From Palaemon carinicauda (Eukaryota > Arthropoda > Malacostraca > Decapoda > Palaemonidae), in contig NC_090751.1 in assembly GCF_036898095.1 (NCBI RefSeq), forward strand, positions 75,013,986 through 75,077,985: a DNA stretch of 64,000 nt. Reading direction: 5' to 3'. The notes below the pieces were generated by a model. The model saw only the letters and a list, made by a program, of their open reading frames with translations. It did not search any database and had not been told where the DNA came from. Positions within the stretch are counted from its first letter, which is position 1. Each line of letters starts with the position of its first letter. Below are positions 46,310 through 57,800 of this stretch, piece after piece. A program made the translations under genes and the position numbers.

Positions 46310-46645
46310 TCACCCATCCAAGTACCGACGTTGCTTAACCTCGCTGGACGGACGAGAAGCGGGGTTTCCAACGTGGTAAGGCGGTTGACTCAATATCATG
46401 GCCAGATACTCCAGATGTTGAGGCAGAGGAAGAGAAGGCTCCAAGCAAAATACCATGAGCCCACACTCATGGTCAGCATTCGGAAGCTTTTCCCGGCGCT
46501 GAAGAAGGTCGAAACCCGAGCCTACCGGAGTTGACCAGCCCTCCAAACAGCAGAGGAGGCGGAAGTCTGCACCTGAGCGGCCAAGAGGAAGGCAGGGAGA
46601 GTTCTCTGGGGAAACAAACCTGCTATGCCACGGCGGGATAGCCAC
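46310..46645 (-). pseudogene. reverse transcriptase fragment of element C
   Basis: The minus frame reads RLLCCLEGWSTP, where the YLDDW box would be, followed by PNADHECGLMV and LPQHLEYLAMIL, the block downstream of the catalytic Asp pair. The two catalytic Asp are replaced (Glu-Gly). Confidence 0.6.
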
Positions 46646-48164
46646 ACTGCATCATAAGCAGGAATACTTGCAGTTTAGGCTGAATTCGACGAGCACCCTG
46701 GAAGATGGATGGAATGGAAACTGAAAGTACCCGTCCTTCCGATCCAGGGTTAAAGGAGTCCTGTCGCCTCGTTACCAGTCTGATCGATTCTGCTGGTCTA
46801 CGCTGGCCAAAGTTTGTTCGACAACTTGATCAGGGCTGAGAGGTCGACTATGGACATCCCCTCTCAGATCCTTCCTTACAAGAAAGGATCGACTGAGGGG
46901 GCCGGGGGTGAAGCCGTCGATGATCCTAAGGAAGACCTTCGCCTAAGGTATGGATCATTCTGCCCAACCGGGCAACTCTGCTGATGCTATGGCATAGAGG
47001 TTCAGAGACACTGAATTCGCTGACAGAGACGGCAGGCGCGATATCCTTGACTACTCACAGAGATTGTGCGGGAATGGGCATCGGGAAGCTGTCAGTCGGA
47101 TGAGTAACCTTAAGCATCCTCCCAGCGAAAAAACCTGCAATCCTAGAGTTCGTGAACTCCTTTTAGGACTATGCCCCCCCCGGGGGAGTCTCCCGTGCCA
47201 TCTGTTCCTGACAGGAGGAAACTGCAATTGGACACCTTGTCCCAGTTGTCGTAGCCGATAACTTAGGCCGACGTGGTTGAAAGAAAAGGGAGCTGGAGCC
47301 CTGCAGAGTCTGGAAGAAAGCGCCTTGGAGGAGTGAAACCGGAAGTCGATTTACTCCGCACAGCAGATGTTTAAGTCTCTGTCCTTGGGCAAAGACAAAA
47401 CTCTTCTCAAGGATGGAAGGGTGTCTGAGGTCGTTGACCTCCACAGATGAGACACCCGAAGGAAGCCTTCAGTCAGTGCGTCCAGATGGTACAACATCGA
47501 GCTTGTCCGCAAGTAGATACTTAACGACGAAAGGCCAAGGTGCCTGAGCTCGAGAGGAGGAAAGTACCCTTGATCTTCCTGTAGCTTCCTTGAACCAAAC
47601 CTCGGGCCGTAACCGAGGAGGGAAAGAACCTGGTAAGCTCCCAGAGGAAGAGGTAAGCAGTCACCCCTTGTCCGATGGAGAAATCTTCAATGGAAAGCCC
47701 CCCCGCCAAAAAATCCTTCCAGGGCGGGAGAAGGAGAGAGTACTCGTGCAGGAGAGGGGACCCTCGAGACCGACCTCTTGGGAACCAACTTCGCCCTGGG
47801 GGAAGTCACCACGAAGTCCACTCCTCTCTTTCTCTTCAGCGTAGGAGAGACAGCCGCTGGTTTGTTACCCTGGCCGGTGAGTGCTGGTTTCATAACCCTC
47901 ATTAACGCCCGTGCCAGCGGATCAAACCATGTCTGCTGCTCCAAGGACACAGAGTCCGAAATCCTCGCTAAGGTGAAAGGGATCGGGCGATCCTTTGGAG
48001 AGGACACGACGGTTCCTGCCTGAAAAGAAGGTGGGAAGAATGCTGTACTGACCTGTCTTCGTCCTGCACTACCAACCTGTGCTTGGATGGAGGTGATCCC
48101 GAGTGCCGCCTAGGAGCACGCGTCCCTGCTGCTACCACCGGCTGTGGAATTCGCCGCGAACTAT

Positions 48165-48390
48165 GGTCGCGCGAGGGCGAACAGTCGCGCGAGGGCGAAC
48201 GGTCGCGCAAAGGCGAATGGTCGCGCGGGCGCACAGGCGAGTGGTCGCGCGGGCGCGCAGGCGAGCGGTCGCGAGGGCGCGCAGGCGAGCGATCGCGCGG
48301 GCGCGCAGGCGAGCGATCGCGCGGGCACGCAGGCGAGCGATCGCGCGGGCGCGCAGGCGAGCGATCGCGCGGGCGCGCAGGCGAATGGGC
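48165..48390. repeat. 18- and 24-bp GC-rich tandem array in element C
   Basis: Units of the type TCGCGCGAGGGCGAACGG (18 bp) change into GATCGCGCGGGCGCGCAGGC-type 24-bp units. All are multiples of three and open in both strands (minus: ARSLACAP repeats). Confidence 0.92.
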
Positions 48391-48439
48391 GTGACGGCGA
48401 GGGATCGTGCTGCCGCGTAGGTGAAGAAGATCGCTGGCG

Positions 48440-48985
48440 GTAAGCGATGGCGAGCAGCATGTGTAGGTGAATGATCGCGTGATAGGGTGCGATGGTGATC
48501 AGCATCCGCAAGAGGGCGAGCGTTCAGGGTTGTGCGATGAGGAGCAGCATGCGTAAGCGGGCAATCGTGCAGGGTTGTGCGATGGCGAGCAGCATGCGCA
48601 GGTGAATGATCGCGTGAAAGGGTGCGATGGTGATCAGCATCTGCAGGAGGGCGATCGTTCAGGGTTGTGCGATGAGGAGCAGCATGCGTAAGCGGGCAAT
48701 CGTTCAGGGTTGTGCGATGGCGAGCAGCATGCGCAGGTGAATGATCGCGTGAAAGGGTGCGATGGTGATCAGCATCTGCAGGAGGGCGATCGTTCAGGGT
48801 TGTGCGATGAGGAGCAGCATGCGTAAGCGGGCAATCGTTCAGGGTTGTGCGATGGCGAGCAGCATGCGCAGGTGAATGATCGCGTGAAAGGGTGCGATGG
48901 TGATCAGCATCCGCAAGAGGGCGATCGTTCAGGGTTGTGCGATGAGGAGCAGCATGCGTAAGCGGGCAATCGTTCAGGGTTGTGC
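48440..48985. repeat. 134-bp higher-order tandem array in element C
   Basis: GGCGAGCAGCATGCGCAGG landmarks at about 48585, 48719 and 48853; each 134-bp period is itself built of GATCAGCATC / GAGCAGCATG sub-units. The minus frame stays open over much of it (48132-49034, 300 codons, His/Asp/Arg-rich). Confidence 0.9.
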
Positions 48986-49317
48986 GATGGCGATCAGCAT
49001 CCGCAGTTGAGGGTCGCGCGATGGCGATCAGCATCCGCAGTTGAGGGTCGCGCGATGGCGATCAGCATCCGCAGTTGAGGGTCGCGCGATGGCGATCAGC
49101 ATCTGCAGTTGAGGGTCGCGCGATGGCGATCAGCATCCGCAGTTGAGGGTCGCGCGATGGCGATCAGCATCCGCAGTTGAGGGTCGCGCGATGGCGATCA
49201 GCATCCGCAGTTGAGGGTCGCGCGATGGCGATCAGCATCCGCAGTTGAGGGTCGCGCGATGGCGATCAGCATCCGCAGTTGAGGGTCGCGCGATGGCGAT
49301 CAGCATCCGCAGTTGAG
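48986..49317. repeat. 34-bp tandem array in element C
   Basis: About ten near-identical units (GATCAGCATCCGCAGTTGAG then GGTCGCGCGATGGC). 34 is not a multiple of three, so the array cycles through all frames and includes stops; the open minus frame starts only at 49034. Confidence 0.95.
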
Positions 49318-51122
49318 CTAGTAGCTGGCGAACCATGTTCCTTCAGAAGTGTTGGAGAACGTTGGCGTGCCAGCTGTAACACACGTGGGCGATCCGGAGA
49401 TCGCTGGCGAGCTGATGATCGCTGACGAGCTGACGATCGCTGGCGAGCTGATGATCGCTGACGAGCTGATGATCGCTGACGAGCAGAAGGCTACGCGTGG
49501 AAGCCTGCGCAAAGAAGAGTCCTTGACCCCGACCTGAACCGAAGTTCTAGATCGCGAGGGCGAACGTGGGCGCACAGGGCACGTAACAGGAACCGCAGGG
49601 AAGATCATCTTGAAAGCGCTGACGAACAGGAGAGCGCTGACGAACAGAAGGGCGCGCAGGGAAACCCTGACAGGCAAGGGAAGAACCCCCGTGGGGGCAA
49701 CCCTTTGCCCCGAAGGGATCGTTGTCCGCCGGGAGACTGATGTCCGTCGGAAGACCGCTGTCCGTCGGGAAGACCGTTGTCCGTCGGGAAGACCGTTGCC
49801 CGTCGGGAGACGAGATTAGACTGCTGTCCATCTGCACCAAGACGGAAGATCGAGAAAAAGAAGTTGTAGGCTGCAAACGGAGATTCAAAAAGGCGCCTCA
49901 AGCACCCTTATAGGGAGATGAGAGGCCCTTACGACGAGGCGGACGGAGGGCCTTACGGCGAGGGAGGCCAACAGCAACAGCAACAGAAGAAACCTCCGAA
50001 GAGGAGTCTCTATGAGTGTACTCTCTCGCGAACGACAGAGAAACACTTCGTGGAAGAGACTGGTCAGCCAGTGACCTTTGGGGCAATCCTCCGAAGAGGA
50101 GCCCCTGCAGTTGCCCAGCCCCTTGAGCGAAACTGCAGGTGCGACCGCTCAGCACCAAGAGCATAGTCGCACGAAAAAAAGGCAAGAGAAGAACCCCCCA
50201 AAAGAGGAAAAGCTCAAGCCTGGACAGGAAAAAACTTCCCTCGGAAGGAAAGTTATCCGCCCAAGGAGGCAAGCCTCCTGACTGTTCTAAAATGAACTGG
50301 AGAGCTGTCCGTCGACACGGGAGTACTACCAGTAGAAGGAGACACGCCCCTGACGACAATACAAGGGGGGAGGCAGCAACAGCCGAATCCCCAGGACTCA
50401 ACCAGACAGCTCACACCGTTGCTATATTACAGAAACGAACTAGATCGGTAACTGTAAAAAAATAAAACAAATAATATTAGTACACATTCATTCCCCCGGG
50501 AAGGCTCCGAAGAGGAATCCCGAGGAAAAGGAACAAGAATTACACAACAGGCACGTGCCCTCACAACCACTTACACTCGCGGAAGGAGAGCTGTAACCAA
50601 AACAGAATTATAACAATTATAATTATGTAACTATGTAATTATGTAATTTAAAAAAAGAATGAACACTAAAGAAAAAAACGAAAACCCCGAAAGGAATCGT
50701 TCTACAAGCTGAAAAATTAACAACTACAATTAGATTCATAAACTAATTGAGACAAAATGTACGGCGTAGCAACCCCACCCACACGGGAAGGAAGCTACAA
50801 GGGTGTAGTAAAACATAGTAAAAGGGTGAACGACCTCAAGAGAGAGAGAGAGAGAAAGACCGAAGTCAAACTCGATCGCAACCCATAAAAATAGGCCGTG
50901 GTGGCCTAACTGCCGAGGCCTCCACGTAGATATCGTACACTACACACACACATCTGAAAAGGAAACTTACTTATTTCTATACTCAAATATATATACAAAC
51001 ATGAAAACATGTTTACATATATATTGAGTAAAAGAAAAGTAAGCGATTAAGTAAAGACAAAACAGACAATGGCTGCCAAGCGAGGACCAAGACAGAGACG
51101 TCTGTCACAGTCCGAGCCAAAA

Positions 51123-51280
51123 GTGAAAGTGAGTATTCACCTGTGTGTGAGGGGGAGGAGGGGTAGCTAGCTACCACTCCCCTACCCCCCCGCTAACTAG
51201 CGCGGGGGTAATACACCCTCGTTAAATTCTAATGGCTCGCCATTTCAGCTACGCTAAAAGTAATAACCCTTTGTAAATAG
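51123..51280. repeat. right inverted terminal repeat of element C
   Basis: Exact inverted partner of 43444-43601; followed by the 28-bp right-specific terminus ending ACGGAACAA at 51308. Confidence 0.95.
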
Positions 51281-51338
51281 CGTGGTTTGTATTTCGGTTA
51301 CGGAACAAATGAAGATTTAACTGCATTAAAAATCAAAA

Positions 51339-51341
<3 letters not shown>

Positions 51342-51434
<93 letters not shown>
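51342..51434. repeat. (GA)n tract ending in a G-run
   Basis: About 85 bases of GA then a G-run; first GA tract of MITE beta copy 2, longer than in copy 1. Confidence 0.95.
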
Positions 51435-52115
51435 TTGCGTATTCCGTTTATATAACTAATAATAAGGTCTATCAACGAACTGTATGGAAAATGTGATACC
51501 CTATAATATATTGGCGCTGTTGTAATATTCACTATGAAGAGATTTCGAATATCAAGAAAATTATATAAATCAGTGTTATTCGTACTATATGTGTGCATAA
51601 TCGTAATACTGCAGCGTCACCTTGAGATCAGCTGATCTCCCAACCAAAAGTAAATCAAAAGTAATTGTTGATTATTGAAATGCTCAAGAAATTGAAAAAA
51701 AATAAGAAACTTGCTTTAATAAACCACAATTAAACACAATAATGTCTAATGAAATGTGAAGGCTTAATATTGAACGAAAAATTGAATACTGTATGAAGCT
51801 TTAGAATTAACTACCCGTATGCGATTGACAGAGCGAGCACACACACACACACACACAGAAAGAGCTACAACAATTTCGCATGATACCTAATAATAAGAAC
51901 TGTAGGGAAACTGATTTTCTGTAACATATTGGCGCTGAAGTAATATTCATCTTGAAGATATTTCTAATATGTTAAGAAATAAAAAAAAAATGCCAAAAGT
52001 CTGATGACGTTATATTTCTTCTGGCGGAAGGCGAAAGGCGAAAGGCAAATCAAGTGGTTTTCTTCCGATCCGTTACTATTCCCATAATTGAAACATCGAA
52101 TAAGGATATAAAGAG

Positions 52116-52116
52116 T

Positions 52117-52201
<85 letters not shown>
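52116..52201. repeat. (GA)n tract
   Basis: About 85 bases of GA with one GG interruption; second GA tract of MITE beta copy 2. Confidence 0.95.
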
Positions 52202-52204
<3 letters not shown>

Positions 52205-53587
52205 TAAACTTGCAATGAAATCTACGGATGTTTACGAACATGTTTGGACTTCCGTCAATTTGTGTTCGTAACACGGATGTTTGTATCTTGGGGAGCGTCT
52301 GTACTGCATAAACAACTAATACATCCTAGCCTCATGTCCTTGGGTAACATAAGTTGGTATGTGTGCCTGTAAATGGTGTTGGCAATTTGGGGAGTAATCA
52401 GCTATTCAGCAAAACAAAAACAAATATCTTGTTACATTTAATAATTAAAAGAAAGTACATTTATTTATTACATATGAATGATAATTATAAGCTTACAGTA
52501 TATTTAATGTCTGGTGAGTGTGAGTGTTGTAATGTCATTACTGTGGTGTTTGAGAGGTTAAATTTCCTTCTAACACTTTATCTTAGTGTTAAGATGCAGG
52601 GTGATTTTTGGGGTCATTTTTTCGGGGGGAAGGGGGGGTGTCTCATGACACGGGAAATATGGTATTTAGGTTTTTAGTTTAAAAAATAAGATGTATTTCA
52701 GTTTAAGAGAGTATAGAAATAAAACAATGTAAGTTTTAACACAATGTTTATATATTTGTCAACCACCATCTACAGCTACCTCTTGGAAAAACCGTAAACT
52801 ATCCTAGTTGCCCAGAACAAATGTTTTTGGTGACGGAACTATTGTATAATTGTTAACAGAATTATTTTTCTTTTTATGTCACTTAAAACGCATAACTACA
52901 GTATATGATTATATTGAGCATACAGTGAGCCCTCGTTTATCGCGGTAGATAGGTTCCAGACCCGACCGCGATAGGTGAAAATCCGCGTAGTGACAACATA
53001 TTTACCTATTTATTTAACATGTATATTCAGACTTTTAAAACCTTCCCTTGTACGTAGTACTGTTAACAAACTACCCTTTAATGTACAGAACATTTAATGC
53101 ATGTACTACAGTACCCTAAACTAAAACAGGCACAAATATTAAAGCCGATTTTATATCATGCGTTTCCTAAACACGCCAAAAAGCACGATAAAAAATGGCA
53201 ACCAATGTTTTGTTTACGTTTATCTCTGATCATAATGAAGAAACAAACGCATTTACACATCTGTGTACTGTATAGGTTAGTTTTTGCATTGATTATACAG
53301 TGTATTGATTATTCAGTACAGTATGTTGATTTTGTTATTACCAATGTTTTACTTAATTTTTCTTAGGACTTCCAAATGAAATGTTTTTCTTTATGACGCC
53401 ACCTGAAACGACGGCGTCATAAAGTACGCTCAGTAAACAAAGAAGGCATTTAACGCGCATGATGAAAGTGATAAATACTGATATTACAGTAAAAGCTTTC
53501 AGAAAATATGTTATTACAAATATTATTTACCGTATCTATATAAAATCATACAGTACATACTGTACGTAGAAAAGCAGGAAAACAATT

Positions 53588-53590
<3 letters not shown>

Positions 53591-53640
<50 letters not shown>
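53591..53640. repeat. (GA)n tract in Tigger copy 2
   Basis: Fifty bases of GA, at the position equivalent to the CT tract 5990-6112 of copy 1. Confidence 0.95.
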
Positions 53641-53644
<4 letters not shown>

Positions 53645-53933
53645 TTTACGTACGTAAATGTAAATTTAAAAAAAAAAAAAATATGATAGGTTACAACATG
53701 TATACTCTTCAGACTTTTAAAACCTTCCCTTTAACTTAATGCATACTAAACTAAAACAGGCACAAATATTAAAATGTTAGAATATTAAAGTAAAAAATAA
53801 AGATTGTTACTGTACTCACCACGAAAGAAGTTGAAGAAAAACTTGAATGATGATGGCGATGAGTTTGCTGCACAGTAGAAATGATGATGATGAAGCTGAT
53901 GATGTCTTCTACTGTGCAGCCGATGACAGTATT

Positions 53934-55816
53934 TTACGTCTCTTCAGACGGAGGTGTCTTTTCCTGGGACACCTCTTCAACTTCTTCCTGGGAAACTTCT
54001 TCAATTTCTTCCGAAGGCGTACTAGCAGGAGGAACTGGCTCTTTTTTGCGAGGCTGGAAGAACATTGTGATTGGAAGTTGCTGCCGCTGCTTCTTTTTTC
54101 GCTCTAAGAGCATCCTGTAGGGAGTCATGTCTTCATCGATTTTGTTGCAGAATTGCATAGAACGAACCATATCCTCGTCCCACACTTGCAACATTTCTTT
54201 CACCTCTTTATATGGTTGCAGACCTTGGCAAGCCGTTCTAATGTTAAGCTCGTTTCTTCGACATTTTCTTGGGTCTCTTCCTGTGTTTCGCTCTCTTCTT
54301 CACTGGCCGATTTCGTCAGGTCTTCTAGGTCTGCGTCAGTTAGCGGCTGGGAATGGCAGTCCAACAACTCGTCGACGTCTTCAGTCGTCATGTCGCCAAA
54401 CCCGTCACCTCCAATTATCGCAGCCAACTGCACAGATTTGCGAATTGCAGTGTTGGATTTCAGACGGAGTAAATCCCTCGTCATAAACAATCTGGGGCCA
54501 CAACTTCTTCCAGCTCGCATTAACGGTTGCAGGTTTCATTTCCTGCAGTGCCTTCTGAATGTTCTGCAGGCACGTGGCTATGGTGTACTGCCGCCAGTAC
54601 GCCTTCAAATTAAAATCTTCATCTTCATCTTCTTGGGCAGCATCCACACACGCAACGAGGTCCGCCAAGGTGTTCTTCGTGTAGAGGGCCTTGAATGCCC
54701 TGATAACCCCCTGGTCCATCGGTTGAATTAATGACGTGGTGTTGGGTGGCAGGAACTCAACCTGAACGCCCTCACGCAACAGGTCAGTTGCGTGTCCACC
54801 AGCGTTATCCATAAGGAGAAGGATCTTGAATGGCAAGCCCTTCTCTAAGAGATATTGACTGACTTGCGGAATGAAACACTGGTGGAACCAGTTGGAGGTC
54901 AGCATCTTCGTAATCCATGCTTTTGGATTATGCATCCAGTACACGGGAAGGAGATTCTTATTCTTATTTTTCAAAGCGCGAGGATTTTTCGACTTGTAAA
55001 TAAGCCCCGGCTTTAGCAAAAATCCAGCAGCATTGCCACACATCACAAAGGGTAACGCAATCCTTGAATGCTTTAAAGCCAGAGGCTTTGGCTTCTTCTT
55101 TGAACAGGAAAGTTCGCAACGGCATTCTCTTCCAAAACAAGCCGGTCTCATCCATATTAAATACTTGTTCCGGCTTGTATCCACCTTCGCCGATAATATT
55201 CTTGAACGTCTCGTTCACGTAAGTTTCAGCAGCGGCAGTGTCAGCGGAAGCAGCCTCGCCATGCAGGGAAACGCTTCTCAGGCCAAAGCGTTTCTGAAAC
55301 TTCGCGAACCATCCTTTGCTGGCGGAAAAACGTTGTTTCTGACGCTGGGAATCAGTGGATGACCCTGGTTGAGGTTCATCTACATCATCATCTTCTTCAT
55401 TCTTCAGCATGGTCGCCATCGTCGTCTTGAGGTTCCTGTGCCGCAAAATTCTCATACAAGCTCAAAGCCTTGGTTCGGATGGTGTTCGTATCCAAGGCTA
55501 TGTTCTTCTTCCGGCAGTCGGCAATCCACACTGCTAAAGCACCTTCCATGCGTACGATCGTTTTATTACGCGTGGTAACGACTCGCTTCACTGATCTGCT
55601 AAAGGTGATGGTAGCCGTCTTTCTAATGTTCGCCTCGTCCTTCTTGATATAGCGAACGGTGGATTCGTTCACTCCAAAATGGCGGGCTGCAGCCGCGTAA
55701 CTTCTACCGTCTTTTAACATATCGAGAAGCGTCACCTTCTCAGCAATCGTCATCATCCTTTGGTGGCGTTTAGGCTCACTACCAGACTTAGTAGAAGCAG
55801 AACGCTTGGGAGGCAT
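53934..55816 (-). pseudogene. Tigger transposase, copy 2, multiply frameshifted
   Basis: Fragments on the minus strand follow the copy 1 protein in order. 55816-55397 is the N-terminus and HTH (PPKRSASTKSG to IALDTNTIRTKALSLY). 55455-54964 is the second HTH and first catalytic Asp (NMDETGLFWKRMP). 55184-54405 holds LLLMDNAGGH and QPMDQGVIRAFKALYTKNT. 54520-54200 is the acidic part. 54203-53934 is the tail with LPITMFFQPRKK and the Glu-rich end. At least four frameshifts prevent function. It preserves the ancestral frame where copy 1 is shifted (after IRAF) and the full C-terminus. Confidence 0.92.
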
Positions 55817-57107
55817 TGTACAGTAGGGTTTAACAGAAAGTTCAACAAAAAGTTCAACTTAAAACAGTCACGCACAGCACAGATTAAAGTTCACAATAAC
55901 TTAACATCTACACAGCGATACGGCGGGAGACAAAGTGACCGCGAAAAGATGCTGGAAGTTGGAGATGCGGGCAAAACACCAATCACAGGCTAGATAACAA
56001 AACTTGGGTTCTGATTCGTCATCTATCAGCACTTGAACCAATCACAACCCGTCTTATATGCTACGTAGGTTACCAATTCAAAGTACAAGATACCCTACGT
56101 ATACTGTACAGTAATAATAATAATAATAAATAATGATAATAATAATAATAATAATAATAATGATAATAATAACAATAATTTCAATAACAACAATAATAAT
56201 AATAATAACAATAATAATATAATACAGCTTTACGTACGCTATTTTACGCTTGTTTTGTTGTAGGATATGTCTCTCTCGTACGCTTATTCGAGATGTGATT
56301 TTTGCAACAAAGAATATTATTGGATGCAGTACTACGTACGTATACATACAAAAGATTCATGGAAAAGATGCACATCCATTACATTTGTAGTACAGTAGTA
56401 GCCATCAGCAGCCTTACACCATTCTAATATGGTATGACTGCATCTGATTTGCGTTTCATGTTCGATTCAATTTTACCACGTACTGTATACAGTACTGAAT
56501 TATCGTATGATCACATTCTCTTTTCGTGTTTTATTTCTTTCTGTACTGAATTATATGTCATCAATCAGTAAGAGCAGATATTACTAATTACAGTATTAAT
56601 GGAATTACAGGTAACGAAATATCGTATTTGGGGTCTTAAGATATCGCGGTATTTTTGAAATTTCCGGAAAATCCGCGATATTTTTATATATATGGGTTAT
56701 GAAAAAAACCCGCGAAGTGGTGAATCCGCGATGGTCGAACCGCGAAGTAGCGAGGGCTCACTGGGTATTTCTGTTTATGTTACGTCAATCCTTCCAAACT
56801 ACTATGGTAGCAGAAAAACTCACTACAAATAACGAAAATTCTAGATTTCAGACAACTAAGTTAGCCTATCAACAACACAACAGAACCAGAGCACTATAAA
56901 TAAAGAAAAAATTGCCGGTAAATATTATTTTAACCCCTTTTAACCCCCCATGCCCGTACCGTTACGTTTCAGAACACTCACCCTTTAACCACCATGCCCG
57001 TACCGGTACGTTTTATATACCGTACTTATTTGTAAATAACAGGTCTCGACAGGCATAGTATTTGAAATAGCCACCTGACTGTTGTGTCGTTACTCTGACT
57101 TCTAGTC

Positions 57108-57800
57108 ATCAACGTAACATGAATAAAACGTTGCCCTGGGACCTACAGGGGTCATGATGGGCCTTTTAAATTTTCTGTAAAGAATCAGCTGATATTTCTT
57201 GTGCAGTAGGTTTAGATTTCATAACCATTTACACAAATAATACGAAAAATGGGCGCCGTTACCACTGCGTGATTGTTGTTTTGTTGTTCCTTCGATTCTT
57301 ATCATCAATGTAATATGAATAAAAAGTTTCCCTGGGCCCTAACAGGGTCATGGTGGACCTTTAAATTTTCTGTAAACAATCAGCTGATATTTCATGTGCA
57401 GTAGATATAGGTTTCATAGCTATATAATCACAGAAAATGGTTCCGTTACCATGGTAATGCTGTGGTTCACTTAATACGTTGCCCTGGGCCCCACAGGGAT
57501 CATGATGGATCTTTCAATTTTCTGTAAAGAATCAGCTGATATTTCATGTGCAGTAGGTTTAGGTTTCATAACCATTTACACAAATACGGAAAATGGGCAC
57601 CGTTACCACTGCGTGACTATTGTTTTGTTGTTCCTTCGACATCTTGTCATCAATGTAATATTAATAAAAAGTTTCCCTGGGCCCCACAGGGGTCATGATG
57701 GACCTTTAAATTTTCTGCAAAGAATCAGCTGATATTTCATGTGCAGTAGGTTTAGGTTTCAATGCCATTTACACAAATAATTACAGAAAATGGTTCGGTT
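57108..57800. repeat. four imperfect tandem units (about 150-200 bp)
   Basis: CCCTGGGCCC-type landmarks at about 57134, 57331, 57483 and 57677. Each is followed by TCATGATGG, TTTAAATTTTCTG and AATCAGCTGATATTTC, then TGCAGTAGGTTTAG. Unit length alternates because some units lack the GTTTTGTTGTTCCTTCGA segment. Confidence 0.88.

Larger units (their letters stand above)
47500..50401 (-). pseudogene. Gag-like region of element C with repeat arrays
   Basis: From 50401 downwards, frames encode Arg/Ser/Pro-rich peptides (GLPRRKALRPPRRKGL; RSSRRTTVFPTD). Toward the 3' side they give RDHSPLRDRSPSRD (48234-47968), an SR/RD-type low-complexity domain suggestive of an RNA- or DNA-binding structural protein. 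Three different tandem arrays interrupt the middle (48170-49317). No CCHC knuckle seen. Gag identity is by position only. Confidence 0.5.
43398..51308 (-). mobile_element. DIRS-like YR retrotransposon C (7.9 kb, complete ends)
   Basis: Inverted terminal repeats of 158 bp (43444-43601 and 51123-51280) appear identical. The outermost 46 bp (left) and 28 bp (right) differ from each other. An internal complementary region at 43649-43750 equals the complement of left end + ATGA + right end. ATGA flanks the element at 43394-43397 and 51309-51312, and the uninterrupted target is preserved in MITE beta copy 1 (28643-28646). Coding remnants on the minus strand are Gag region (50401-47500), RT (46645-46310), RNase H (45700-45071), YR (44640-44227), all frameshifted. 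The structure is DIRS1-like. Confidence 0.93.
42444..52301. mobile_element. MITE beta, copy 2, interrupted by element C
   Basis: Starts CAGGCAGTCCCCAACTTACG after TA (42442-42443) and ends CTTGGGGAGCGTCTG before TA (52302-52303). Without element C it is about 1.94 kb and collinear with copy 1 (27676-29658). It lies inside MITE alpha and hosts element C at an ATGA site. Confidence 0.92.
41744..52662. mobile_element. MITE alpha: TA-flanked element split by MITE beta and element C
   Basis: The left end CCGTATTTTCCGTGTCATAA and right end TCATGACACGGGAAATATGG are inverted repeats (about 24 bp, a few mismatches) flanked by TA (41742-41743, 52663-52664). Its own sequence is about 700 bp on the left and 361 bp on the right. 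No ORF. Everything between 42444 and 52301 is a later insertion. Confidence 0.8.
52923..56763 (-). mobile_element. Tigger/pogo transposon, copy 2 of the 2355-6738 family, inverted
   Basis: Begins CAGTGAGCCCTCGTTTATCG after TA (52921-52922) and ends CGAGGGCTCACTG at 56763; the right TA is mutated (GG then TA). Length is 3841 bp. Arms, GA tract (53591-53640) and TTA-type repeat (56110-56225) correspond to copy 1. The flanking sequence matches 881-960 without the element. Confidence 0.92.

Noticed and set aside
48132..49034. A 300-codon minus-strand ORF and overlapping plus-strand ORFs
   Set aside because: They arise from GC-rich tandem repeats open in several frames; treated as part of the Gag-position array, not as separate genes.
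54033..55578. Plus-strand ORFs of 100-190 codons over the inverted Tigger copy
   Set aside because: Shadows of the minus-strand transposase; sequence on the minus strand matches the family motifs.
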